In this document: one piece after another, positions 12,601-24,600 of the stretch | Layout: every line of letters starts with the position of its first letter | How positions within the stretch are numbered: position 1 is the stretch's first letter | DNA from: Panonychus citri | Taxonomy: Eukaryota; Arthropoda; Arachnida; Trombidiformes; Tetranychidae | Direction of reading: 5' to 3' | Assembly: GCF_014898815.1 (NCBI RefSeq) | Contig: NW_026515516.1 | Coordinates: forward strand, 310,001 to 374,000 | DNA length: 64,000 nt | Notes under the pieces: generated by a model | Told to the model about the DNA's origin: nothing | Databases searched by the model: none | What the model saw: only the letters and a program-made list of their open reading frames with translations | Made by a program: the position numbers and the translations under genes

Positions 12601-15600
12601 ACATGAACCATCAACCGAAAGAGTGTCATTGATGTTAATTGCTTCGAAGAAAATTTCATTCGCTGTAATTTGTAGCGTTCCTTCAATTGAATAAATGTTC
12701 CAAATAAGATTACACTCGACTGAGTATAAAACGGTTCCAACAAATTCAGCAGCTGAGGCTGGTCTATCGTCAACGTCGCCGTTAACAGATGAGCTCATAT
12801 CTTCAGATTCCCAAAGGAAAAGTTCAGTTTCCTCATCAGATTCTGTTCGATTTGTGGCTGGTTGTTGCTGCTTTGGAACAATTAAATGAGTTGGAAGGGA
12901 TTGACCATCTTTCTCTTCTTTGCCAGTTTTCGATTCATTAATGATGGCCTCCATCCTTGAAACATTCTCTTCTCCATAAGGATCGAGTAAAAATCGACGA
13001 CGACGACGAGCATCATCTTCCCAGGTATCAAGTTTATAGAATAATTTTGAACGATCAATTTCCAGGCGCTTTTGCTGCTGTGAAAGTGATTCTCTGAATC
13101 GAGTGAAAATCATTCGATCTCGTCTTTTAGCCGAATTGATCAACGAATTAATCAGTGCTTCTTCGTGAGCACGAGCAGCAAGTGTCTCTAAACAGGCAAG
13201 TGAAAACTGTTCGTGTTTTGAAACATCATCAGCGCGAAGACGATTAAGGATGAATTCGGCTTCCATTGCAACTCTAACGATATGATCTTTCATAGCGTGG
13301 CTTAATAATCGTCCCTCGTTAATTAATTCGATGAATGCAAGACCGGCATTCTTTTGCAAAGTATTCTGCCACTCTTGAGAGCAGAGTAACATCACTAGCT
13401 CGACTGGACTGGCATTGGGACGGCGGAAAGTTCTGACCGCTTCCTTGGAAACTAAATCTTGTCCATGAGAGCCAAGCAAAGTTTTCGACAAGAATGAGGC
13501 AAAGTCGCACATGATCTCCCGAAGAAGTGGGCAGATAGATGAAAGTCGAGCCTCAAGCTTAGAGGTCAACATGTTACCAATATTTGTTGGATTAACTGTA
13601 ATCGGGTTACTTAGATTACTTTTAATCTCAGATAGGCCTGAGGTTCCAATATCTTCATCGTGAGGCTCTTCACCTTCACCAGGTCCAGTGGTGACCTTTT
13701 TACCAGAATCTTTAGCACTGGAAGCACTTTTCGATTCAATAATATCACGATATTCTGAAACCATCAGAACACTAATGAAGTAAAGAGTCGCCAAGGCAAG
13801 AAATTGTGATTGTTTAGTATCAGCTTCAGCATCTCGATAAATGCAGGCTCGAAGACGGTTAACGTCCATTTCTTGGAGTAATTTACTTGGATCTTTGATG
13901 GGTAAATGATGAAAGGGCAGATAAGAGCCTGAAACTAGATCGGGATTAGCGCTTGGAGCCATGTCGGATAAGATAATGTCACTTGTATCTGGACCATGGC
14001 CAACACCTCGTCCACTATCATTACCATGATAACCACCAAAATCACCAAAAAGTTCAGCAGCAGCATTGATAGAGGTACCAAGAGAATAACCATCTTTACC
14101 TAAATTAAGTGGATCTAAAGAACCCACACCATTTTCTTCGTGATGTTTTTGAACAGCGAGACAATTTTTCACCGCAACTGTACACACTAAACGTAAACAC
14201 TGTCTCAAAATACCACCTGATGACATATTTTTTTCACTCTCAAGTTCAGAGAAGGCGATATGAGTAGCAGCGAAACACAATATATCAGCCATGTTGACCA
14301 ATCGATAGAGTAGTGCATTAGCTTGAGCTAAAGTTAACCCTTCACCACCGGTACCAGCGGGATTAACACCGTTAGCAGAGTTGCCAGAATTTGAATGATT
14401 ACCACCTGTTGCTGTTGCCAAAAGTGGCAATAAACCCCCTGAAGCAATGATTATATTGTCACAAAGTTGTGAAAAAAGGTGAATCGAGTTAATTATGTAG
14501 ATTTGATTATCAGGATGTTGAAGAATTTGATCTAATTGAGTTGCGGAAACAGTTAAAATGACACCTGATTTATTTTCAGGGTCTCGAGACGATCCACTGT
14601 TAACAGTATCTTTAGAGCTTTGACTTTTCCACATTTGAAGGTCACATTCGATGGAGTAGAATAGATCATTCAAAAGTTTAAGGTGAAGAGGAGACCAACG
14701 AAATTCCGGAATTCGAAATGCTGGAGTTGCTGATGCCGAACCAACTGATACCTTTTCACCTTGCACAGAATTCGCTGATGTCCTTTGACGACCACCTTGC
14801 AGTAGATTTGTATAAAATTCCTTCAAACTATTGGGATGATGTTTTCGATAAGCTCGACTTGGAGCAAGATCAGCTTCTGTTGTTCCGGAGTCTGAAGTAT
14901 CTTCAGGTTGAGGCTTCTTTTCGTCTTCTTCATTTTCTAAAGATTTATTGTTAGTTTGACTCGAACTAATTGTACTGATCACTGGTTCACGAACTTCCTT
15001 TTCTTCCTTTTCTTCTTTTTCTTCCGTTTCCACTTCAGTTTCTTTAACTTTATCATCTTCTGTATCTAGTTTAGCTGTTGATGGTGAAGATGGAGTTGGT
15101 GATGATGATAACGAAGATGGTGATGTAATAACAGGTTGATTTGCTTCGTTGGATGGATCGTTTTTTTCCTCAGTCTCATCTTCTACCTTTGATCCATCTT
15201 CATCGTCTTTATCGACGATTACTTCACCTCCAGAGATACTTTCACTTTCCTTTTCTTTGATCTCTTCTGTTGAGCTTTTGTCTTTATTTTGAGCAACACT
15301 TTCATTTGATGATAAAAGTTCTGGCGATGAAACAAGTTGATTCGATCCTTTTGTTGAATCAATTTCTCCTTGTGATTTATCAATTTCTTCATTGTGAGTA
15401 CTTTCAGTGTTTTTATTTATGACAGTTTCACCACCTGAGGAATTTAAATCTTCAATTTGTATTTCATCATCTTTTTCACCCTCGATTCCTTCATTGCTGA
15501 GTTCATCTTTATTTTGAGCAACACTTTCATTTATTGTTGTTGATGATGATGAAGATAATGATGGAGATGTAACAACAGGATCGATTGGTTCATTTACTGA

Positions 15601-18600
15601 ATCACTTTTTCTTGCAAATCTTTATTATCGCAATTGGAGTCAATCAATTCAGCTTCCGTTTCAATGGGTTCTGAGGTAGTGGCAGCTAAAGTTGAGCTGA
15701 TTTCCCGTTCATCTTCCGGTCTACTATCCTCTTCATCGGCAACCTCAGGAGTTGCAACGGTTACTGATGACTGACCTTTGTCAGAATCCTGATCCTTTGA
15801 ATCAACCGTATCAGTTTGTTGTTGATTTGTTGACAATTTTGATTCTTTACCTAAATCATTAGAAATAAATCAATAGAAACACAATTAGTAAAATAATTGA
15901 ATTACAAAGTGAAAGCTTTTCAGATTCCGATGAAAGTAAAAACCAATGAGCCTCAATCAACTAAAGACAAACAGTTAATCCAATTATCATGATAAATAAG
16001 TTAGGTAAGATTAACTATCATAAGAATGAAGGGAAAAAGGTATTTATCAAAAGTAGATTATAATAATGATACCAGACAAAAAAGGGGATAAGAACTACTT
16101 AGACACATAGAGAAAATATAAGACAAAATATGATCAAGATTCAGGAAAAGTAATCAAGTTAATTCTTGATTAGATTTTCAACTGACAAATCTAATAACAA
16201 TATATTAGTTAACATTTTAATATAACACAATTAATAATGAGAGAAGAAGAGATCAGGAGAATTAATATCAAAGGAGAGAGATAATTTATCGAAAATAGTT
16301 GACTAAACAGTAGTTTAATTCAACAGATTATCATTCAAACTGCAAAGAAGTTGATTGTCATCAAAATTTTCTGCTAATCAATTGAATAACCAATAGAATA
16401 TACTTTAAGAGGATTCAATGGTTCACCAGGGAAGAATTTGTTCTGAAAAAGTCAGAGAATCATGAAAGACCAAACAAAAATACCAAAAACATAATTATGG
16501 AGAAAAAAATCTAATCCTTACTGACCAGTTAACAATTAAGGTGTCAAGTGATCTACATCCAAATGAGAATGATGAAGATAAATTTAATAGAGCAAATGAA
16601 AAAAGAATAACAAAATTCCTAGAAACTGAATATTCTTCTTCATTCTCTTTCATCATCATCTTCCTTCTTCACATACAAACGATTGATTAGGTTAAACAAT
16701 GGCAAATCCCTTAGTGATTACATTTACTATCAGTTGATTCATCTCATGTTAAAAGTTTTCGGATGAGGAGGATAATGATGAAGATAAAGATGATAGAGAA
16801 AAGTGAAGATACAAGGATCTTGGAGGAAAATGAGATGGATAAAAAACAGAGAATCTATTATATCGATCTAACGTTACCCCACCAAAAAAGAAAAAGAAAC
16901 TAGTTAATGATATTTTTATTGGGAGAAGGTAAAGAAAAACTATTCGCACAAATACAACTGAATCCAGGGAATATATGAATAAACATGTCTCACCTCTCCC
17001 TTCAGGATATTTTCAGATAACAAGGAAAGAAGGAGAAGAAGAAGAAGAGGAAAAGGAAGAGAGAGAACCTTTTATGATAGAATAGACTTGCAACTATTAA
17101 ATTCTATGTTGTATATGTATCAAAGTTAACGATCAATGAATTGAGTAAGATCGAGGTTTCTCTAACCTATTGTCATGAAAAATGGTGTAGAAAGTAACAA
17201 TGAAGAAAAACAAAATCCAGATAAATATCAAGAATCTGGTACTAAATATGCTGATACAACGATATTATGTGAAAAGAGAGAGAGAGAGATAAATAGTACA
17301 AGTAACCACTGACATTATAAACAAGATCATCTTCATCTCTTTCATTTTTATCTTCTTCCACTAGATCAATAGACAGGAAAGAAGATGGTGATAAAAGAAA
17401 AAAAAGGAAATTGGAAGATGAGAAGGTGAAAAGAGAGATAATAATCTGATTCTGTCTAAGAGTATGTTGGTCACTGGAGACAATCATAACTGTGAAATCT
17501 AATTGTGATTGATTGGATTAGAAATTGTTAAAAAAAACTTACCTTGATTTGCATATGAATCAGCTGTTTGCTTATTATTTGACTTGTTAATTGAATCATT
17601 ACCATTAACACCTGAGCTTTTATTATTCACTGTTGAAGAAGTGGTTGATGATGATGATGGTAAACCATTCGAGTTATTATTACTATTTAATTGATTACTG
17701 TTATTGCTTGATTTTTTATTGTCTCCACCGAATTGGCTCATGAAATCGTCGAAACTAACCTTAGCGTGGATAATTGCTAAAGTATCAATCCAAACCCTCC
17801 AACCACCGTATTCGTATTTGATGGCATGGTACAAGAGAACACGAAATATTGCAAGAATTTGATCTCGAACAACATGATCAGCACGATCTTCGACCAAATT
17901 AATTAGCCAATGTTGCCAGACGGACATTTGAAGGACTAAACGTCGATTCTCTCGATTGTTGACTAATAATCGCCATAAATCAGAGATAAATAATTTTTTA
18001 ATCTTATTACGATCAGATCGACTTTCTCCATGTTGTTGATGATGATGGTGATGATGATGAGACCCTGATGAGGATTTAGTTGAATTTTGCAAATCACTGG
18101 TTGACTGTTTGATGACAATTGATGACTTTTTACCATCGGTAATCAGAGTTGCAATGACTTTTAATATCATTGGATTTTCAATCCGAAGGCCACCAAAAGC
18201 TCCGGCACCATTTGAACGAATTGTCTCAATCGGTGTTTCAACCAGAATTTCAAATAATGCATTATAAGTGTCGATGGAAAGTGGAGTAAATTTAATTAAT
18301 CTCTCACGAAGAAGCATAAATAAATTGTTGGGACCCATGACATCTTGTTTTCGTTTAGATGTTGATCTTGATAGAAAATATCCCAGCAATTTAATTGATT
18401 GTATTCTTATTTCTTCATTTGGAGAATCCACAAGTTTGAAAACAGTTCGAACTCCATTTTTCATATCAAATGCTGGAATCATTGATGATGGATGTTCAAC
18501 CATGAGAGTTTGTAACATTTGTAAAACATCAAGAAGATTTGCATCCTGGTGAACAGTGGACAGATAATTAAGGATTGCTTGAAGTTCATCATGATGAACA

Positions 18601-21121
18601 CCATTTCCTTTTATGATTAATTGTTTGATAAACAATAAAATATATGAACGAATAGAGATAAGGTCATTTTTGGAGGGTCGATAACACGATTCACGAGCTT
18701 TCACTTGAACGGGTTGAGTTGAAATTGAATAAATTCCCAAGGTGGTTGTTGTCATATTACTTGTTGAAGGTAAACCATGGGAATCATGTGAACCACCAAC
18801 ATCTTCTGGAACAAGCCAATAATAATATTTAAGCGAATGAAGTAATTGTAGGACAGTTGAGATTCGCCGAACCTCACTGAAAATAACACCACCTCCGGGA
18901 GATGAGACACCACCATTTGGACCACCTGATGATGAACCAACACCGGTATTCATGGAGGAATAGCTTCCACTATTCAGTGAATCATTGCCACTGTCCCTGG
19001 TAACGGTTGAAGATATATCACAGTTTGATCCAGGTGATGATGATGATGAGGAAAGGGAGGTAGAAGATGAAGAGGCTGCAGCACCTACGGTAAGGAATTC
19101 GGTGGCCAGGTAACAATATAAACGAATTTGTAGTTTGGAATCAACGTAAATCCATAAAGATGAATTGAACAAAATGCTATCCATTAATTGTTTCAAAAGT
19201 ATACTGTCTCCGGTTGAGCTTGTAAGAGAAGAGGTTGACATTGCGGACATAAGGGTTTTGGTTAGATTTAAAATTATCTCGAGAGTTTCCTCATTGATCA
19301 GGTATCTTGGGTTTTTGGCTAAAAGGGAGGAAATGATTACGAAACCATGAGATTGGACAACTTCATTACCAAACCAGAGAGGTGATGATTCAAGTAGATC
19401 ACAGATAAAACCAATTAACGTTGAACAAGCCTCTGAATCAGCTGGATAAAGGGTACCATGTAAACCGGTAAACCGATTGAGAAGTGGCAGAAGAGCTTTA
19501 ATACCACCGATTGATTGTAATGTATCACTAATTGATCGGGTTGTTATTGCTTTGGTATTACCCAATAAAGCTGCATGAGGACTTGATGCAAAATAGGAAA
19601 CATTTCCTTTGGGTGCTGATTGAAGGCATAAAGTATCACCTTCAACAGCAACCGGTGTGTATAAACTGATCAAGGTGGTTGACAGTTTTTCCTCATATAA
19701 AACCTTTTTCATCATCATCGGCATATTATCAAATAGACCCATTTCATTTGGATAACGATATTGACCCATGTAACTTGGACCAAGACGATGAATCGCACAA
19801 ATTTGGCTTGGATTTAGTGCTTCATGGAGTAAATATATTGCTGATAATTGACCACAGAAAAGATGCGATTCCGAAACAAGATCAGCAGTACCACCGATGA
19901 AACATTTATCGAAAATGTCTTGAGTCTGAACCTGCCAGGACATCTCAGTGTTTGCAGTCAATTGACCATTGACGAAAACTTTAATCTCACTTGATCTCCA
20001 CTTGGCTACATAGGCGATTGCACAATGATACCATTTGAAAGGTACAAATTCGTATGGGATACAATGTTGATAACCTTTTCCTTTGATTTTCATACTCGTT
20101 AGAACCAAACAATTACCGGTAAAATGAGCTGAATAACCAACACCTGATTTCGATGTACGAAAAAAGTAAAGGTAAGGTTGGGAATTGATTGAATTGGGTT
20201 CCAATCTAAACCAGGAGATAAAAGTCCAACCATTTTGTATTGGCCATTTAACTAAAGGTGGAAGCGCTAAAACTGATCCTTTGGTACCAGGGAATGCAAA
20301 GAAAGACGATGGTCGACCCTTTTGATGACTATTAGCACTTCTTATTATGTGGAGAAGTCGAGAATCTTCTTGAGATGAGGCTAAGAGATATTTTAATTTT
20401 TCTACATCACAACTGTAACTTGATAGAAGGTTAATTATCTCTCGAAGAAAATGTTTTATCAAATTATCTGTACCACTGGTTGATGTTGACACCTTGTTTT
20501 CACCATTTGATGTTGTTGTTGATGATGATGAAGATATACACTTATTACAATAATGTTTCAGACAATCAATTAAAATTTCTTTCGCAGATTCTAAATTAAG
20601 AAGGCTTTTTTTGAGAACCGCGATCAATACACTTAATACTTCAGCTACACATTTAACAGGTAGTTGTTTAAGATAATCTCTAAAGAATAATTTTAAACAA
20701 TCACCATCCAAGAGACGTTGCATATCATCACTGGTTAGAAGACGAAGGATGGAATCGGTTAAATTGTTTTCTGTTTCATCAATAATAGTCATCTTTTCAC
20801 TATTATTGTTGCTCGGTGGTTCAGGTGGTTGTGGTGGTGATTCCGGTTGTTCTTGTTGTTGTTGATTATTATCACTAAGAGGGATGTCATCAGAGTTACC
20901 ACCATTAGTGGAGTCTTCACCTGAAGGCTATAGGAGAAAGAAAAAGAGAAAATAAAATTGAAAGGAAGTAACAAATATGAGAGAGAAAAAAAGAGAAAGA
21001 AAGGAAAGAGAGAGAAAGAGAAAGAGAAAGAAAAAAAAATAAGAAAATACAAAATAATTTACATGAAATGGAAATTAAAAGTAAACAATTTACTTACCAA
21101 TTCTTCAGGTAACGTGGACAT
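9619..21121 (-). CDS. Nbea: Neurobeachin/rugose-type BEACH protein (about 3213 aa, one apparent frameshift)
   Basis: This large scaffold protein acts in membrane trafficking at Golgi/endosomes and in synaptic signalling, and carries an A-kinase anchor function in the family. Exons: 21121-21098 (MSTLPEEL), 20927-17543 and 15850-9619, phases 0 and 1. Domains in order: a ConA/LamG-like fold at about residues 225-420, armadillo-like DUF4704 and DUF1088 regions, a long acidic Ser/Thr-rich linker (about 1130-1500), a PH-like domain (about 2165-2290), BEACH (about 2350-2680), and WD40 repeats to the family-typical end LDFNRWHHEYSSRY. The length fits the family. In the acidic linker the upstream frame hits a stop at 15594 while the downstream frame is open only below 15622; one missing A in a run at about 15605-15609 would restore it. 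Pieces of its 3' coding region are duplicated at 51-8527. Confidence 0.93.
15851..17542 (-). other. Long second intron of neurobeachin
   Basis: Donor AAG|GTAAGT at 17543/17542 and acceptor TTTAG at 15851 bound a phase 1 intron of about 1.7 kb. It is purine-rich on the plus strand, with several GA tracts (for example 17275-17290). No gene is seen inside it on either strand. Confidence 0.8.
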
Positions 21122-21688
21122 TTTTAAATTAATCCTAATTAATTAGTTAATTGTCTAAATTAAAGGCCTAAAGATTAAATGTTTACAATGGATTTCAACG
21201 TATTCATTGCATAATTAGCGACCTCTACCCAATACATAATAAGAAAAAAATCCATTAACATTGAAAGGTTACAATGGAAAATAACAGGTGTCGCTTGTCA
21301 TTTGCACCCAAATTCGAGTGAAAAAGTGCTACCATCTGGTGAGAAAATAACAAACCAAAATGGAGAGAAAGCTAAAAGTGCAAGTTAGCCGAAAATTATC
21401 GACTAAGCCGAGAATTGATGTTAGATTTACACTTGAGAGATTCGAAAGCCAATTTTGGCAGCTTAGAATTGATTGTAAATTGTTGGCTCATATGAACCGC
21501 TTTTGATCACAAGATTGTTTTATAGGACAAAACAGTTTCGCTTTATGTTTAATGCTGTGTGGATGAATTAATTCTTGGCTTTTTTTTTTCCTCTATTTTG
21601 ATTAACAATTTAACCGGCGTTCAAATTTTAGGAATTAATTTAATTTAGTTATATTTTTGTTGGTGTGTCAACACTTGTTACCAACACC
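21122..21688. promoter_or_regulatory. Shared divergent promoter region, neurobeachin and RPB1
   Basis: Only 567 bases separate the neurobeachin start codon (minus) from the RPB1 start codon (plus), so both core promoters and both 5' untranslated regions must lie here. A run of T occurs near 21582-21590. I see no clear TATA box that I would assign to either gene. Confidence 0.6.
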
Positions 21689-24600
21689 ATGAGTTTCATT
21701 ACGGACTCAAAGGCTCCTTTGAAGGAGGTTAAACGTATACAATTTGGTATACTTAGTCCGGAGGAAATCAAAAGGATGTCGGTTACAGAAGGTGGTATTA
21801 AATATCCTGAAATTTATGAAAATGGAAGACCAAAGCTTGGTGGTTTAATGGATCCAAGACAAGGTGTTATTGATAGACAATCAAGGTGTCAAAGTTGTGC
21901 TGGCAATATGACTGAATGTCCTGGTCATTTTGGTCACATTGAATTGGCAAAACCAGTGTTCCATTGTGGATTTTTGAACAAAATTCTCAAGGTTCTTAGA
22001 TGTGTTTGCTTTTACTGTTCAAAACTTTTAGTCTCTCCAAATAATCCAAAAATCAAAGAGATTTTAAATGAAACCCGTGGTAATCCAAGGAAACGTTTAG
22101 CTCATGTTTATGATCTCTGTAAAAGTAAACATATTTGTGAGGGTGGTGATGATATTGATCTTAAATCTAAAGAGATGGATTATACTGAGGTTGCTGAAAA
22201 TGAGTCTAAAAAACTTGGACATGGTGGTTGTGGTAGATATCAACCAACTTTACGTCGTGTTGGCCTTGAACTTTTTGCTGAATGGAAACATCTTAATGAA
22301 GATAGTCAAGAGAAAAAGATTAACCTTACCGCTGAAAGGGTACACGAAATTTTCAAACACATATCAGATGAAGAGTGTATCATCATTGGTATGGATCCAA
22401 AATACGCTAGACCTGATTGGATGTGTATCACCGTTCTTCCTGTGCCACCATTAGCCGTTAGACCAGCAGTTGTTATGTTTGGTTCTGCTCGTAATCAAGA
22501 CGATCTTACTCACAAATGTTCTGATATAGTTAAAGCTAATAATGAACTTCTTAGGAATGAGCAAACTGGTGCTCCTGCATCAATCATTACCGATATAACC
22601 AATTTACTCCAATATCATGTTGCAACCCTGATAGACAATGAACTTCCTGGTATACCAAGGGCTATGCAAAAATCTGGTAGACCTTTAAAATCAATTAAAC
22701 AACGATTGAAATCAAAGGAAGGTCGTATTAGAGGTAATTTAATGGGTAAACGTGTTGACTTTTCTGCTCGTACCGTAATCACACCAGATCCAAATTTACG
22801 TATTGATGAAGTTGGTGTTCCTCGTTCAATTGCACAAAATTTAACTTTCCCCGAAATAGTAACACCTTTTAACATAGACACAATGTATGATTTGGTTCAG
22901 CGTGGTAATAATCAGTACCCAGGAGCAAAATATATCATTCGAGATAATGGTGAAAGAATCGATCTTAGATTTCACCCTAAATCAAGTGATCTTCATTTGC
23001 AATATGGTTACAAAGTTGAAAGACATATTCGAAATGGTGATATAATTGTTTTCAATCGACAGCCAACTTTGCATAAAATGTCTATGATGGGCCATAGGAT
23101 TCGTGTCCTTCCCTGGTCAACCTTCAGACTTAATCTCTCTGTAACAACTCCCTACAATGCTGATTTTGATGGTGATGAAATGAACATGCATGTACCCCAA
23201 AGTTTAGAAACCAAAGCCGAGATTGAACAATTAGCCATGGTACCAAGAATGATTGTTACCCCTCAATCAAATAAACCAGTAATGGGTATTGTGCAAGACA
23301 CTTTAACTGCTGTTAGAAAAATGACCAAAAGAGATGTTTTCTTGACCGAGGAACAGTTCATGAATCTATTATGTTTCTTGCCCACTTGGGACGGTAAAAT
23401 GCCGATGCCAGCAATCATTAAACCTCAGCCTCTTTGGACTGGCAAGCAAATTTTTAGTCTTATTATTCCTGGTAATGTAAATTTAATTCGTCATCATGAT
23501 ACACATCCTGATGATGAAGATGATGGCCCATATCGTTGGATATCTCCAGGGGATACCAAAGTTTTAATTGAACAAGGAGCACTTCTTTCGGGTATTGTTT
23601 GCGCCAAGACCGTTGGAAAATCTTCCGGTTCATTGATGCACGTTGTCTTTAATGAACATGGTCACGAAATCGCTGGTGCTTTCTATGGTCATATTCAAAC
23701 TGTGGTAAATAATTGGCTTTTACTGGAAGGACATACAATCGGTATTGGTGACACTTTCGCTGATCCAGCAACTTACTCTGATATCCAAGGTACCATTCGA
23801 AAAGCTAAACAAGATGTGATAGAAGTAATCGAAAAAGCTCACAACGATGAATTAGAACCAACTCCTGGTAATACTTTGCGACAAACATTTGAAAACCAAG
23901 TTAACCGTATTCTTAATGATGCTCGTGACAAAACTGGAGCTTCTGCCCAAAGATCACTTTCCGAGTATAATAATTTCAAAGCTATGGTCGTCGCGGGTTC
24001 CAAAGGATCAAAGATTAACATTTCTCAGGTTATCGCCTGTGTAGGTCAACAGAACGTTGAAGGTAAACGTATACCATTTGGTTTTAGGAAAAGAACATTA
24101 CCTCATTTCATCAAAGACGATTACGGTCCAGAAAGTAGAGGTTTCGTTGAAAATTCTTACCTCGCTGGTTTAACTCCAAGTGAATTTTTCTTCCATTCAA
24201 TGGGAGGTCGTGAAGGTCTTATTGATACCGCTGTAAAAACCGCTGAAACTGGTTACATCCAAAGAAGATTGATAAAAGCTATGGAGTCCATCATGGTTGC
24301 TTATGATGGAACCATTCGTAATTCAAATGGTCAAGTTATCCAATTCCGTTATGGTGAAGATGGTTTAGATGCTACTGCCGTTGAATCTCAATCATTACCC
24401 ACTCTTAAACCGAACAATAAAGCATTCGAACAGCGTTTCAAATTTGATGGTGCCAATGAAAGATATTTAAGGAAACTATTCACTGAAGATGTGGTCTCGG
24501 AACTGCTTGGAAGTACCACTTCACTTTCAGAATTGGAAAAAGAGTGGGAACGTCTTCGTCGAGATCGTGAAACTTTACGTGAAATTTTCCCAACAGGTGA

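Noticed and set aside
10406..14954. Several plus-strand ORFs opposite neurobeachin
   Set aside because: They are antisense shadows of a confidently coding exon.
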